Source: Chara braunii
Lineage: Eukaryota > Streptophyta > Charophyceae > Charales > Characeae
Length of the DNA stretch: 46,915 bases
Direction of reading: 5' to 3'
Assembly (NCBI GenBank): GCA_003427395.1
Contig: BFEA01000287.1
Location: 1,530,704-1,577,618 of the forward strand
Made by a program: the position numbers and the translations under genes. The notes below the pieces were generated by a model. The model was not told where the DNA came from. It saw only the letters and a program-made list of their open reading frames with translations, and searched no databases. Within the stretch, counting starts at the first letter, position 1, and the number at the start of each line of letters is the position of its first letter. Shown here piece after piece: positions 31,510 to 42,517 of this stretch.

Positions 31510-31725
31510 GTAAGCTCAGCTACGATACGGAAAACTTGGATAGATTGGGAAGGTGTTTAGGCATGCATATGTGTGTCAATTTTTATGCAGGTATGTACCC
31601 AATTGCCCAAGATTATGCTCATACATATATGTATACATACATGCATATATATATATATATGTGTGTGTATGTGTACATACATGGATGCAAAGGGGTATAA
31701 GTGGGGATTTGTGTGTGTATATACG

Positions 31726-31804
<79 letters not shown>

Positions 31805-31931
31805 GTGTGTGTGTGCTTGTATGTAAGTGCCTGATAAAGGAGCGCATTGTCAACCTGTGTTTAACAAGGAATGTTGCCTTGGTGATGATCTGACCCTCAT
31901 ACCTCTCATTTGCTTCTTCTCTGTGTGCAAG
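31510..31931 (+). other. Intron-like spacer between pol and gag-like ORF (plus strand)
   Basis: The spacer starts GTAAGC directly after the Pol C-terminal 'V-R-E-E' codons. It ends in a pyrimidine-rich tract (CTTCTTCTCTGTGTGCAAG) two bases before the ATG of the gag-like ORF. The middle carries ATAT and TG microsatellites (perfect AT run about 31729-31794), which account for much of its 422 nt. The minus-strand copy has the same arrangement in 143 nt. Splicing is inferred. Confidence 0.5.
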
Positions 31932-31932
31932 C

Positions 31933-33726
31933 ATGACCCTTGGAAAGAAGAGGCCATGGCGCACAGAGGAGCAGTGGCAGGGCCTTCTGGACCTACCTTG
32001 AGAAAGGGAGGGCAGAGGAGGGATTAAAGAGTCTCAAGGAACCTGGAGGAGCTGCCCATTTACAGGGTTGGAGACAGCCTGCGAGAATCCCTGCGAGACC
32101 TTGAGGAGTACGCCTTCAAGAGAGAATGGATGACAGGGAGAAAATTGCGAATGTAACTGGAGCAGGGATGTACAAGAGAAGGATTGAAGGAGTGGTGGCA
32201 GGATGCACAAAGTGAAGAGTATGCAAGGTGAGATTGTGGAAGGACATGGGGGTCTTCCCAAAAGACGATGTGGAAGATGATTTAAAGTTTGATGGGACCA
32301 ATTTGGAAGATTTTATCGAAAGCTTGCAGCTGGTCGCCGAGAGAGGCGAATGGAACGAGGAGGAAAAGAGAAAATAGTTGATCGCAAAATCAGAAAGGAG
32401 TGAAAATGAGGAAGTAAAAGGAATTGTGGAAGAGAGTCGGACCTGGAAGAGTAACAACAGAATTGTGGATGACCTACACCCAGGCCAGGCAGGATCAGAC
32501 AAGAAAGGAAAGACTGCAAGAAAGGGGGGTATGGATTGGAAGAGAGATGACTGAGCCACAGGGGAAAGAGGCCGAAGATGAAGAAGGGGATAATGTGCCT
32601 CTGAAGAAATTGAAGAACAAGACGAGTGTCTCCCCCAAGAGCAGCAGCAAGGGATCTGACCAAGCTAAGGAAGATTAACAGAAAGAGGAGGAGGTAGCAG
32701 AAGGGGGGAAGAAAAGCATGGGGACAAGTGTGGTACCAAGAAAGAGAAAACTTGGAAAGAAAAGACCAATTGAGATTGAAAGGAAAGAAGCACAAAAAAG
32801 GAAGAGTGAAAAAGAGGGAGGTGTAAAGAAGGCTGGAGAAGGAAAGAGGATCCAGGAAGGAGGCAAGGCTCCAAAGGTCAAGAGAACTGAGGAAGAGGGG
32901 CCGATTGGAGACAGAGAAAAGGAAGAGATGAGCGAGATAAGAAAGAAGGAAGATGAGAGAGATGCCAAGGTGGAAAAGTTAATAAGAGATATGGAAGAGA
33001 TGAGGGAGAAAATGAAGGAATTAAAGAAAGGGAAGGAGGAATTGCAGAAAGAAGTGAGCCGATTGAGGGCCGCCCTGACTATGAACGACAGAAAATTGGA
33101 GAATGAAGCGGCCACAATAGGAAGGATGAAAATAAAGATGGATGGTCTGGGCTCTGAGGTCAGTGTGCTAGGGCTGGACCTGGACAATGAAATCTCAGAA
33201 AGAAAGAAGTTGGGACATGAATGGGAAAAAAGATGGGAGAGATGTTGAAAGGAATGGAGGGACTCAGATTGATCCATCAGGGGAAAGAGAAGGAAGACAC
33301 AGAGATGGTGGAAAGAAAAGGGGGTGAAGAGAAGGGGGTACAGACTGAGGAGAAGAGAGAAGAGTCTCCTGCACGGGAAAATGAGGTAAGTGAGAGTGTG
33401 GCTATGCCTCTGCCAGGACAGGGCAAAAGGCAAAGGAATCTGAGTTGATCTCACCAGAAGGAACTGAGAATCAGGCTGAGACTTCGACCCAGCTAGACAT
33501 AAAGAGGATCAAGCCTAACATGGCTGGAAAGAGGTGTTTCTTCTGCACTCAGGAAGGGCATCTCAGGGATGAGTGTTCCATTCTGGCAGTTTATATCAAG
33601 GAAGGAAAGACCAGATATGATAGTCATAAGAGATTGGTGGTCTGCACAGGGCAGATCATTCCCAAGATACCTGAGGGAGACAGGGTAGCACTCCACAGGA
33701 TACTTGGACTGCCAATTGATTTCTAG
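31933..33726 (+). pseudogene. Gag-like ORF downstream of pol, with zinc knuckle
   Basis: The region starts at ATG 31933. The N-terminal part is broken by stops and frameshifts and shows 'LEELPIYRVGDSL...YAFKREW' (about 32045-32130) and 'FDGTNLEDFIESLQLVAERG' (about 32290-32350). A Lys/Glu coiled-coil region follows (about 32718-33240). At 33535-33576 there is a retroviral-type zinc knuckle, C-x2-C-x4-H-x4-C. The ORF stops at 33724-33726, 60 nt before a polypurine tract. Nucleocapsid zinc knuckles bind element RNA. Its position after integrase, not before RT, is abnormal for a Ty3 element. Confidence 0.75.
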
Positions 33727-33787
33727 ATAGGAATAGGTAGGTGTTTCTGAGCAAATCATGACTTGCATTGACTTGTTAAACAGTTAT

Positions 33788-33806
33788 GAGAGGGGAAAAA
33801 GGGGAG
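33788..33806 (+). other. Candidate polypurine tract followed by TG
   Basis: GAGAGGGGAAAAAGGGGAG is pure purine and is followed by TGTGAGACATG, the usual layout of a plus-strand primer next to a 3' LTR. I found no copy of the TGTGAGACATG sequence upstream of 26370, so the LTR it would start is not confirmed. Confidence 0.5.
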
Positions 33807-35003
33807 TGTGAGACATGTTGTGTTGCTTTCTTCATTTAGATAAGGGGACTTAGCATAGGAAGTAGTATAGGAAAGGACATGAGAGGTATTTGAGGGATAG
33901 TAGAAGTGAGTGGCGATCTGACTCTGTAACATACTTGTATTTTTATATCTTTCAGGGGGATGAGCTGGTGAACAGGACGCACTTGTCACATTGTGTGTGG
34001 GCCTTTGTCTTTGGTTAAGTCTCTTGTAACCTAAGATCTCCCTTCGTCTATCACTACTAGACTCTGTTGAGATCTAAAGAGGGGATAGAGGAACGGGTGG
34101 ATCTGTATTTCACGTGAAAGATTGATGAGTGCTTGTGAAACTTCAAAGGCTGGATTGATTGTACATTTCATGTTTGAGACTCATGCTACGACATGGATAG
34201 ACTCCTTTGAGTCTTATCAATTCTTTTGCAGAAATTCTTTGACAATCTTTATGAAAGTGATGTTTTCTTCGTGGATTCTGACAAGCAAGGAGTCAATGAA
34301 AGTTTATCTTAAAAACAATGGTTATATATATAAAACTAATGGTTATATATATATATGTATATAAAATGACCCTGAGGTGCGTGCCTCATCGAGCTATGAT
34401 CAAAGACTTGGAAGGCACAACCCTCAGTGACAGCCTGACGAATGCTCAATTTATTAAAAATTCTTATTTATTTTGTTTATTTAAAGCATCGTTCATCCAC
34501 CTCAAGAGTTAAGATGAGGGCATAAAATTACCAAGCCTATGGTGGAAAATTGGCGTCGTTGGGACTTAACTCCAAGCGTGGGCTGATGACCTAGCATAAC
34601 CAGGCAGCAAACCCTTCGACTATGACCTAGAATAGGGGCTAGGGGGGATGGCCACCCCAGTGAAGGAACCTATTCAGGTGGGTGTCGAAGGGGTCGAGAT
34701 TAATTTGAAATTCATAGGATGACTAACCCATCGTTGCGCAACCAACGAGGGTAACCACCGATAAGCAACAACGCGGTGGGCCACAGCTCCGGCCTGATCA
34801 GCAGGACTGTGGTGGGTCGAGATGGAGACCGTTGTCCTGCTGTATTAGGCTTCGGGCAGGATAACAGGCAACTTTAGACAAGTAATATCGAGAGTTGAAC
34901 AACCAAGGTCTCGGTTAGGACCCGCGTTTGACGGGTTGAGTTCGCACGCGGACACCGACCCTGAAAACAACCATCGAATACCTGGGCCAAAGACTAAGGG
35001 TGT
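33807..35003. other. Unexplained sequence between gag-like ORF and copy 2
   Basis: No gene is recognised. TA-rich words lie near 34320-34365. The stretch 34500-35000 is balanced in GC without domain-bearing frames. It could be part of an LTR, 3' untranslated sequence of the element, or a separate insertion. Confidence 0.4.
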
Positions 35004-35017
35004 GGGGGAAAGAAAGG
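35004..35017 (+). other. Second candidate polypurine tract
   Basis: GGGGGAAAGAAAGG followed by TGCG. It lies 252 bp left of the shared start of the giant repeat, so it would fit a 3' LTR beginning at 35018 only if the 5' copy lost its first 252 bp. Confidence 0.3.
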
Positions 35018-35026
35018 TGCGTTGTC

Positions 35027-35066
35027 ATACTTAACTATTTCATGTACTGTAGTACAGATTAAGTAT
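35027..35066. repeat. Nested cruciform-type inverted repeat
   Basis: ATACTTAA pairs perfectly with TTAAGTAT. Between them lies an inner hairpin, TGTAC-TGTA-GTACA. Confidence 0.75.
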
Positions 35067-35276
35067 CCCACTTCCAGTCGTTATATTTTATGTTGGGTGA
35101 CCCGGGTTAAAATCCCGACAGTAATAGTGAAAAGTAAGGTGACGACGTCAATCCTGAAACCACATTTCATTCCAGGATTCGGATTTGACGATTTGCTTGT
35201 CGGAAAACACCTTTATGTGCATATAGTTCTCCGAGCGACGAGGACGTCGCTTAATGAAATCTGGGATACTGTCGGA

Positions 35277-35302
35277 CAAAATACCCTTAAAAGGGTATTT
35301 TG
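35277..35302. repeat. Perfect palindrome at giant-repeat start (copy 2)
   Basis: CAAAATACCCTT and AAGGGTATTTTG pair perfectly around a 2-nt centre. It begins 7 nt inside the shared TG start. Confidence 0.85.
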
Positions 35303-35929
35303 CCATGTCTTTGCATTCGACACGGTGGCGGCGTCGGCTACCATGACGGAGCCAGTCTCGAATAAAGGGGGTGTGCACGCTTCGTGCGACAATGGGAGCA
35401 AAATTTCGCGGCCACTGAGGCCGGGGCAAAATCGGTGAAATAAAAAATAAAAAAAAATTGTGTGTGCGCTCGTTATTATGACGCGCGCCATTGTGATTAG
35501 GATTAGTAGTAATACCCCTCGACAGAAAAGAGGTCGAGGGGTCAGTTGGGTTGATGGTGTGTCAGGTAGATCTACGACACGCACTGAGACTTGGTCTGGT
35601 ACCTGTCCGTCTACCGATACCAGGGGTTTAAAAAATTTTAATTTTTTCGGCCTCTGAGTTGAGTACCCGTCACGTCTACCTCTACTTGGTGTGGTACCAG
35701 CCTACCCGCCACTTGAGTGATTACCCCGCTGCGACCCTTGATGCCGCAACCACGGCTAAGTACCGACTCTTCAGGCCTTCCGATGAAATAAGTGTCCTTG
35801 AAGGCACGCGCATACTCAAATCAATAAGCCTAAGAACGGAAACACTGATTGGCAAGCGTGCACAAGCACGCAGTCTAAGAAGGTCAGACCTACTACATCT
35901 ACTTATAGGGAGGCGGCTCTTTACCATAT

Positions 35930-36210
35930 TGTGGTAAGAGCTAGCCTAGTAGGTAGAGGAATGGACTAATGAACCAGGGATACTGGGATCGAATCTGACT
36001 TGCCTTCGGGCTAACTCTTTTGCTAGCTACAAGGGGCCGAGCCTACTTTTTTCACTCTCCTGTAGGCAAATGGGGTTCGAACACGCGACCTCAAAAACGG
36101 GAAATGTTGCAGTTAAACCCCGTTGTGACAATTGGCACAATGGGGTAGTTTAGTAGTTAGATTATGTTATATTTTTTTTGTTGTTTTGTTATTATTATTA
36201 TTATTATTTA
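35930..36210 (+). mobile_element. tRNA-derived SINE-like relic (copy 2)
   Basis: Box A TAGCCTAGTAGGTAGAGG begins at 35942, and box B GGGATCGAATCT begins at 35985, 43 nt later, as in tRNA genes. A second box-B-like GGGGTTCGAACAC lies near 36071. The segment ends in TTTTTTTGTTGTTTTG and an ATT run. Copy 1 carries the same relic with weaker boxes. A pol III promoter is inferred from the box spacing. Confidence 0.55.
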
Positions 36211-37440
36211 TCCTCCCGTAACTACTCCCTCACATGCCATTGGATGAATCCGCCTCCAAGGCCAAGGCCGATTCATTCAGACCCGTCGCCCACGAGTCTG
36301 GCCGAGATCGCTAAGGAAGAGCCAATGCACCTCGGTGCTACAGCGCCACGTCGCGTGGACCGGCGAAAACCGCTGGGAGGTAAAGCGCGATAGGGGAAAG
36401 GAGGCAGAAGAAAAACACTGCGGAGAGCGGGAGATGGAAAGTGCAAGAAAACGGGAGGTATGACCGAGTAAGGAAGGCGACCACGTAGACGAGGGTAGCG
36501 TGAGACAAGAGAGGGATCGCGAAGTAGGAGAAAGAGAAAGAAGAAGAGAGAGAGAGAGGGAAGAAAGGGGGTAAAAGAAGAAGTGGAAGAGGAAGGGCAC
36601 CTACCTGACCGTACGGTCGAACGACGACGAGGTAACAACAGGCAACGACTCCGACGGCGGTGGCGACGACAGGGGAGCAAGATAAAGGACAAGTAAGTCC
36701 TCAAGCTCGCGGCTCATTCCCTAGCGCCATCAAAGACAAAAAAAAAAAAAAAAAAAAAACGAAAGTAAATAAATAAATAAATAAAATAAGCAAATAAATA
36801 AAAACAAAGTGAATGAATCTAACGCATTTACAAGGTTAGATTCATTCACTACCATACATGTGTGTGTGTATGTGTGTGAGTGTGAGGGAGAGAGTTCTTC
36901 TTCTTCCTTCTCTCAGTCCACTGTCTTCTCCTCTCTCTCATCATCTAACTTCTCAATATCTGCGGAACTAAGAGAGAGAGAAAAAAAAAGAGAGAGACAG
37001 ATATATATTTTCGCGCTTTGGGCTCCCGTTGCCACGATCTGGACACATGAAAACGGATACGAGAGACTATGGGTCTCCAACCGTGGCCAACAGCTAAGTA
37101 TCTGCCCTTCGCTGCACGTCACTTGGAACGATAAACTGAGCAAATCAAAAAGTAGCAGTGTATATTTCCACGTTTCGGCGAAAAATTCATTCCGTTTTTG
37201 CTCGTCCTATCGATGGAACATATGTATGTGAGACGTTCATGATTCGACTATGTATGTGTGTGTGTGTGTGTGTGCGAAGATCGCGGCGTACTTCGCGATG
37301 CTTCCGTAGATAGTATGAGCAACGAATCTCCCAAAACAATAGGGAAATAGGCGCTGCATTTGCGCCAGGCGCTATCGCGTCTTCACCGCTGCTCGCCCAC
37401 TGTCGGGCGTTCGATCTCGCTCGCCCGTGGAATGTCAATC

Positions 37441-37695
37441 GTGTGCGAATTGTGTGTGAGAGGGAAAGAGAGGGAGAAAGAGAGAAGGAGGAGATGAGGG
37501 AAATCGAAGAAGGAGAGAGAAAAAAAGAGAGAGAAGGAGGGGAGAAAGATCAGAGAGGGAGAGAGAAGGAGGAGATGAGGAAAATCGAAGGAGAGAGAAA
37601 GAGGGAGAGAGAAGGAGGGAAAGGAGATTGAAGAGGGAGAGAAGGAGAAGGTGAGGGAGGAGATGGAGAACGAGAGAAGAGAGAGAGAGCTTGGT
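37441..37695 (+). repeat. Long homopurine tract, copy 2
   Basis: The equivalent of 14838-15092. It is nearly pure G/A with small indels relative to copy 1, which break any shared reading frame. Confidence 0.85.
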
Positions 37696-40605
37696 GACAT
37701 TTGGATCCAGAGTCGACATTGGACTTCAGATGTTTTGAAGAGGGAATATTTGGGATTTGTGACGAGACTTGGTGTTGGCGACTTTCCCATCCCCCCGTCT
37801 GACCCCTCCTCTTTGTTTGTGTATGTCTGGACCCGGCGCCTCCTTCCTGTGTATAGCGCCAGGTCCGTTCACACCTTGTGATGAGCCTGATGCATGATAT
37901 CCTAGCATTCTGCTTTGCTATCTTGTACTACGAGAAAGAGGTCAGTCCCGGTTTGGTTAGGACTGGTATCTAAATCTTCCACTGCGCTATAAAACACCAT
38001 TTTGTAAGTATCGGAATGCACATTGTAGGTTGAGATTTCACTTGCGCTGCAATTTTCCATTCAGTCTTTTCGTCACATTGCAGATCGTCGGTTATTACGT
38101 GTGTCACGCATTATGCATGGCGAGATTCTATTCGCTCCGCACCGTTCATTCAGTCCTTTTTGTCACGTTGCAGACCCTTAGTTTATATGTTCAACGCCCC
38201 TGGGCATGTAACAGAAAGGATAGAGAAGGAAAGAGAAAGAAGAGGAGAGAAAGATAGAAGATGAAGAAGAAAGGAAGATTGAAGAAAGAGGAGGAGAAAG
38301 GTCGAAAAGAGATAGAAAGGGGATATGAGAGAAAGTGGAAAGAAGGAGAGAAGAGGTGAGGAGAGGGAGATTTAAGGAAGAGAGAGATCTATGAGAGGTA
38401 TGTGAGGGAGGGAGCCAAAAAGTAAGAGAGACAGAGAGAGAGAGAGAAAGGGAGAGTTCGTTTTCCTTCCTCCTCTAAGTCCACCACCCCTCACCCTCTC
38501 GCTACACGATCTCGTCATCTGCGAACTACTACTACTACTACGAGAGGAAAAGACTATGAGTCTCCAATCTTGGCCGACAACTAAGTCTCCTACCCGCCCC
38601 TCGGTGCACGCTACTTGGATCGGTGGGGCGAGCATACCAAAAAGTAGGCAGTGTATACTCTCGCGTTTTAGCAGATGATTCATTCTGATTTTGCTCGTCC
38701 TATCGATGGACTCTGTGTGTGTGTGTATGTGTGTGGGTGTGTGTGGGTGTGTGAGGGGACTCCTACCTGGGCGCACGCGTAATGACGGGGACAAATCATC
38801 ATAATTATCGATCTTGAACGAAGAATGCCAAGTAAGCGCGAGTCATCAGCTCGTGCTCATTATGTTCCCGCCTTTTGTACACAGCGCCGTCGCTCATGCC
38901 GATTGAATGGTCCGGTGAAGTGTTTGATCGTAGTAATCTCGGCAATTTGCCGCCAAATGGGGGGGGTGTTGTGAAAGGTGTAGAGAACGTTATCATGTAG
39001 AAGAAGAAGAAAAAGAAGAAGAAGAAGAAGAAGAAGAAGAAGAAGGAGAAAGGGAAAGGTGGGGAGAGGCGAGAATGCACATGGCATCTGTGAGTAGGAA
39101 ACGAGGCTGTGAGTATAGTACGAGACATACCCGGTACAGGAAGCATGCGACAGTGGTCGCCATATGCCCGTACTTCGTTGCTGCAGTTGTCATCATCCTT
39201 CGACATAGTAGATATAGGCTAGGTAGGATCTGCCATCAGTAGTGTAGACGTCGAACACCAGATAGGATAGTCAACTCTGATTCCTCGTTGAAGATGATGA
39301 TACTACTCCAACATTGTCATTTATGAACTTGGTGATATGACTCGGTGCAATTCCGCTGTTTGTACGAGATCACAACTATCTGGTCTCAAGTATGCGATGC
39401 TGCTTTGATTTAGGAAGTTCGTCGTCGATCATTTTACGCATTTGGTATGATTTTATTTTTTCTCTTATCACTACTATTACTGATTGATTAGTATTATCAC
39501 TATTATTATTGTTATTATTTTTATTATTATTATTATCATACTATTGCTATTACTACTATTGTTAGTATTATTATGATTATTATTACTATTTAGTACTATT
39601 GTTAAACAGTTATTTTATCTACCTTACCTGTCTACCGTATGCGAAAGGTGAAGACAGGTAGGAGGTGTGATGCTTTCGCAGGGGCATCTGTAGGTTGACA
39701 GTCATCTGCCCGACTTGCTGGAGAGCACGCTTGTGCCATTTTTGCTCCTCACGCTAAGTCACAATATGTTGCACATCGCGTCAGGTTGCGTTGCGGACTG
39801 CAGCGAGCATAATTACCAGGTTATGGTAAGGAAAGAGAAGTAGAAAAGAGAGAAAGAGAGAGGAAGAGAGATTGGACGGAGGTTAGGAGTACTTACCCAT
39901 AACGCCGTCTGCTCCAGCTTCGTCTTCGAGGTACCTGCAACAATCACCAACTAAGCCAGGTTAGTACCAGGCTTATAGCAGTAAAGGATAGTCCTTCTTC
40001 TTCCTCTTTTCAGACCACCATCCGCCCCACCCTCTCGATCTGCCTTTACTGCATTTGCAGACTACGAGAGAAAGAAGGAGAGAGAAGGAGATAAGAAAGA
40101 TCGAAGAAGGAAGGGGAAGGCGGAAAATAAGAAAGATCGGAGAAGAGGAAAGAAAAGGGAGAGAAAGGGGAAAAGAGAAGAATGATGATGAGAAGAGATG
40201 ATAATGATGATGATGATGATAAGTGAAGGATGATGATGATGATGACGTGGTAGCACTTACCTAGTATTGGCGATGGTCTGCTATGGGCGGCATCTTCAAG
40301 CACTTCGGGCCGCACCTGATAACAAAAGGTTGCATTGTCTCCTTGTAGCCTGTAGTAGTAGTGTAGGAGTAGGCTCGGCGCTAGACGTTATTCCAGAGTG
40401 AGAACTACATGGAGTTATGCAGTTGGGGTGGCCCGATTGAGATTGGACATTGACCCTCGATCCTGCTGTATCGTTCTCAGAGGGATGGTTACTGGGTCCA
40501 TTATGCTATCCGCTCTTGCTTTGACCACTTGGACTCCAGTTTGAGGATGCAAACTCGGATTCTGTGCTTCGTTCACATTCATGATCCTTGCGTTTATTAT
40601 TTTTT

Positions 40606-40607
<2 letters not shown>

Positions 40608-40673
<66 letters not shown>
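40608..40673 (+). repeat. Expanded (ATT)n run, copy 2
   Basis: About 66 nt of perfect ATT units. The same run in copy 1 (18067-18098) is about half as long, showing independent change after duplication. Confidence 0.9.
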
Positions 40674-40675
<2 letters not shown>

Positions 40676-40972
40676 GGACATTGTGGTCCTGAGTACACGT
40701 GGCAACTATGAGTTGGGGATCGAGGTAGTGAATGATACGAGAGACATACTGATACGAGAGACATAGTTGGTGCTTGACGTGTGCGGCATGGACCGAGATC
40801 TGTTTGTACTTGGAGAGCTGATGACATCGTTAACAACATTGTAGATAGGCTAGATAGGGTCTGCCATCTGTAATCTGGGCACTGAGCACAGGGTTGGGAT
40901 ACCGACACTGTTTCTGTATAATGTTGATGATGATGTGAGGGCACTTGCCTTGTATAGGTGATGGTCTGCATG

Positions 40973-40980
40973 NNCGANAN
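40973..40980. other. Ambiguous bases (4 N)
   Basis: N occurs at 40973, 40974, 40978 and 40980. Copy 1 reads TGAACGAAAC at the matching place (about 18317), so reads from the two copies may have been mixed during polishing. Confidence 0.8.
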
Positions 40981-41286
40981 CTTCAAGTACTTCGGGTTGC
41001 TGCTGATGTCAACAGTTGCATTGTCAATTTGCAGGTTGCAGTAGCTGTGTAGGGGTAGGCTGGGCGCTGAGCACGAGTAGGAAAGGAGAAAGGACTGGGC
41101 TCTTGTGTTGATATGGAAGAAGTACACTCCCTTTGACTTTGGTTTCGGTACCACGAACCTCGATTGGTGTATTACTAGTGCAACGTTGCTCTTTGAACAC
41201 GGTGTGACTTTCTGGTTTTTAGTGTGATGGCATAATATGGAATTGTCACCTCGCTGTTGCTTATTTCCCCTGCATTATTATTACTA

Positions 41287-41322
<36 letters not shown>

Positions 41323-42475
41323 GCGATTAGACTCGTTTGTTTTTTTTTTTTCACGCTGTTCACATCTGCAAAACGGTAGCGCAGCAAACAGGCGACATGC
41401 GCCTGCTCAAAACTCAAAGATATGGCATCCAGATACGAGTTCACTTCCAATCGGCTATGGCGACTCAACACCCAACATCTTACTGTTCACGCACTCTGGA
41501 TCATCCTGGATGCCCCACGCACATCACTCTGAACACTCACAACACACGCACACACTACACTCTGTACTAAGCTGCAGCAGCTATGGCTGCCGCTACCTAT
41601 CACTATGGCTACCCTGCGTCGCTCTCGCCCACTTCGTCTTCGGGCCTTCAACAGACCTCCTTGCACAAGACGTGATGCAGCGCTTCCGCATGGCTTCCGC
41701 ATGACTCAATAGATGGTTGGGCGCAACCTCTTGATTTATACTTCTGTGATGCGTTGGTCTGAGCCCGCGGTGATGCAGCGCTTCCTTATGGCCCGCGGTG
41801 TACACAATCCCAGACGGTACTTGCTTGACTAGACTAGGACTGGACTGAGCCGTATCGCATCACCGGTAAAGAGGAAAGAAGGGGAGGCAAACGGGCACAA
41901 ATGTACAGACTGTCGAACAGACAGACAGTCTGCCGCAGACAGCCGGACACCGGCAACCAGAACAGGTTAGAGCAGACAGACAGACATACAAACGAAAAAA
42001 CAGACAAACATGGACTGACCGGAAGCGAAAAAAAAAAAAAAAAAAAAAAAACAGACAGACATAGGGGAGGTGAGATCGAAGGTGGTTCCTCGCAAGTCAA
42101 GGGCGCTGCATTGGTTATCAAGGTGGAGTGTGGATGAAGGGGAGAGATGTGTATGCGTAGAGAGGAGGTAGGCATTGATGTTGATATCATCACCTGCTGG
42201 TAGTCAAGTTCTCTGGTTGCTGTCATACTGTAGTTGAAGTAATGGGCTGTAGAGTAGATAGGGCGCCTGGCGTCACTCAGAACAGAGAGCTACATTGAGT
42301 TATGCTGTTAGTATTGCCCTGATTGGACTTGGATATTGACTCACGATTCTTCTGTATCATTGTCAATAAATGGCTGCTCGGTTCCGTTGTGCTACCTGCT
42401 CATGCTTGACTGCTCGGGCTTCAGTGTGATTTGGCGATTGAGTCACTGTGCTTCTTCCATATCCATGTATTTAGC

Positions 42476-42517
<42 letters not shown>

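Noticed and set aside
31557-31964. ORFs across the AT/TG microsatellite
   Set aside because: Ile/Tyr and Cys/Val repeats are translated dinucleotide runs.
32675-33454. 259-residue minus-strand frame
   Set aside because: It is the antisense shadow of the purine-rich coiled-coil part of the gag-like ORF (Ser/Phe/Leu-rich).
35090-35125. tRNA gene suggested by GGGTTAAAATCCCG
   Set aside because: A T-arm-like word is present, but no box A at the expected 43-44 nt upstream and no acceptor stem could be found.
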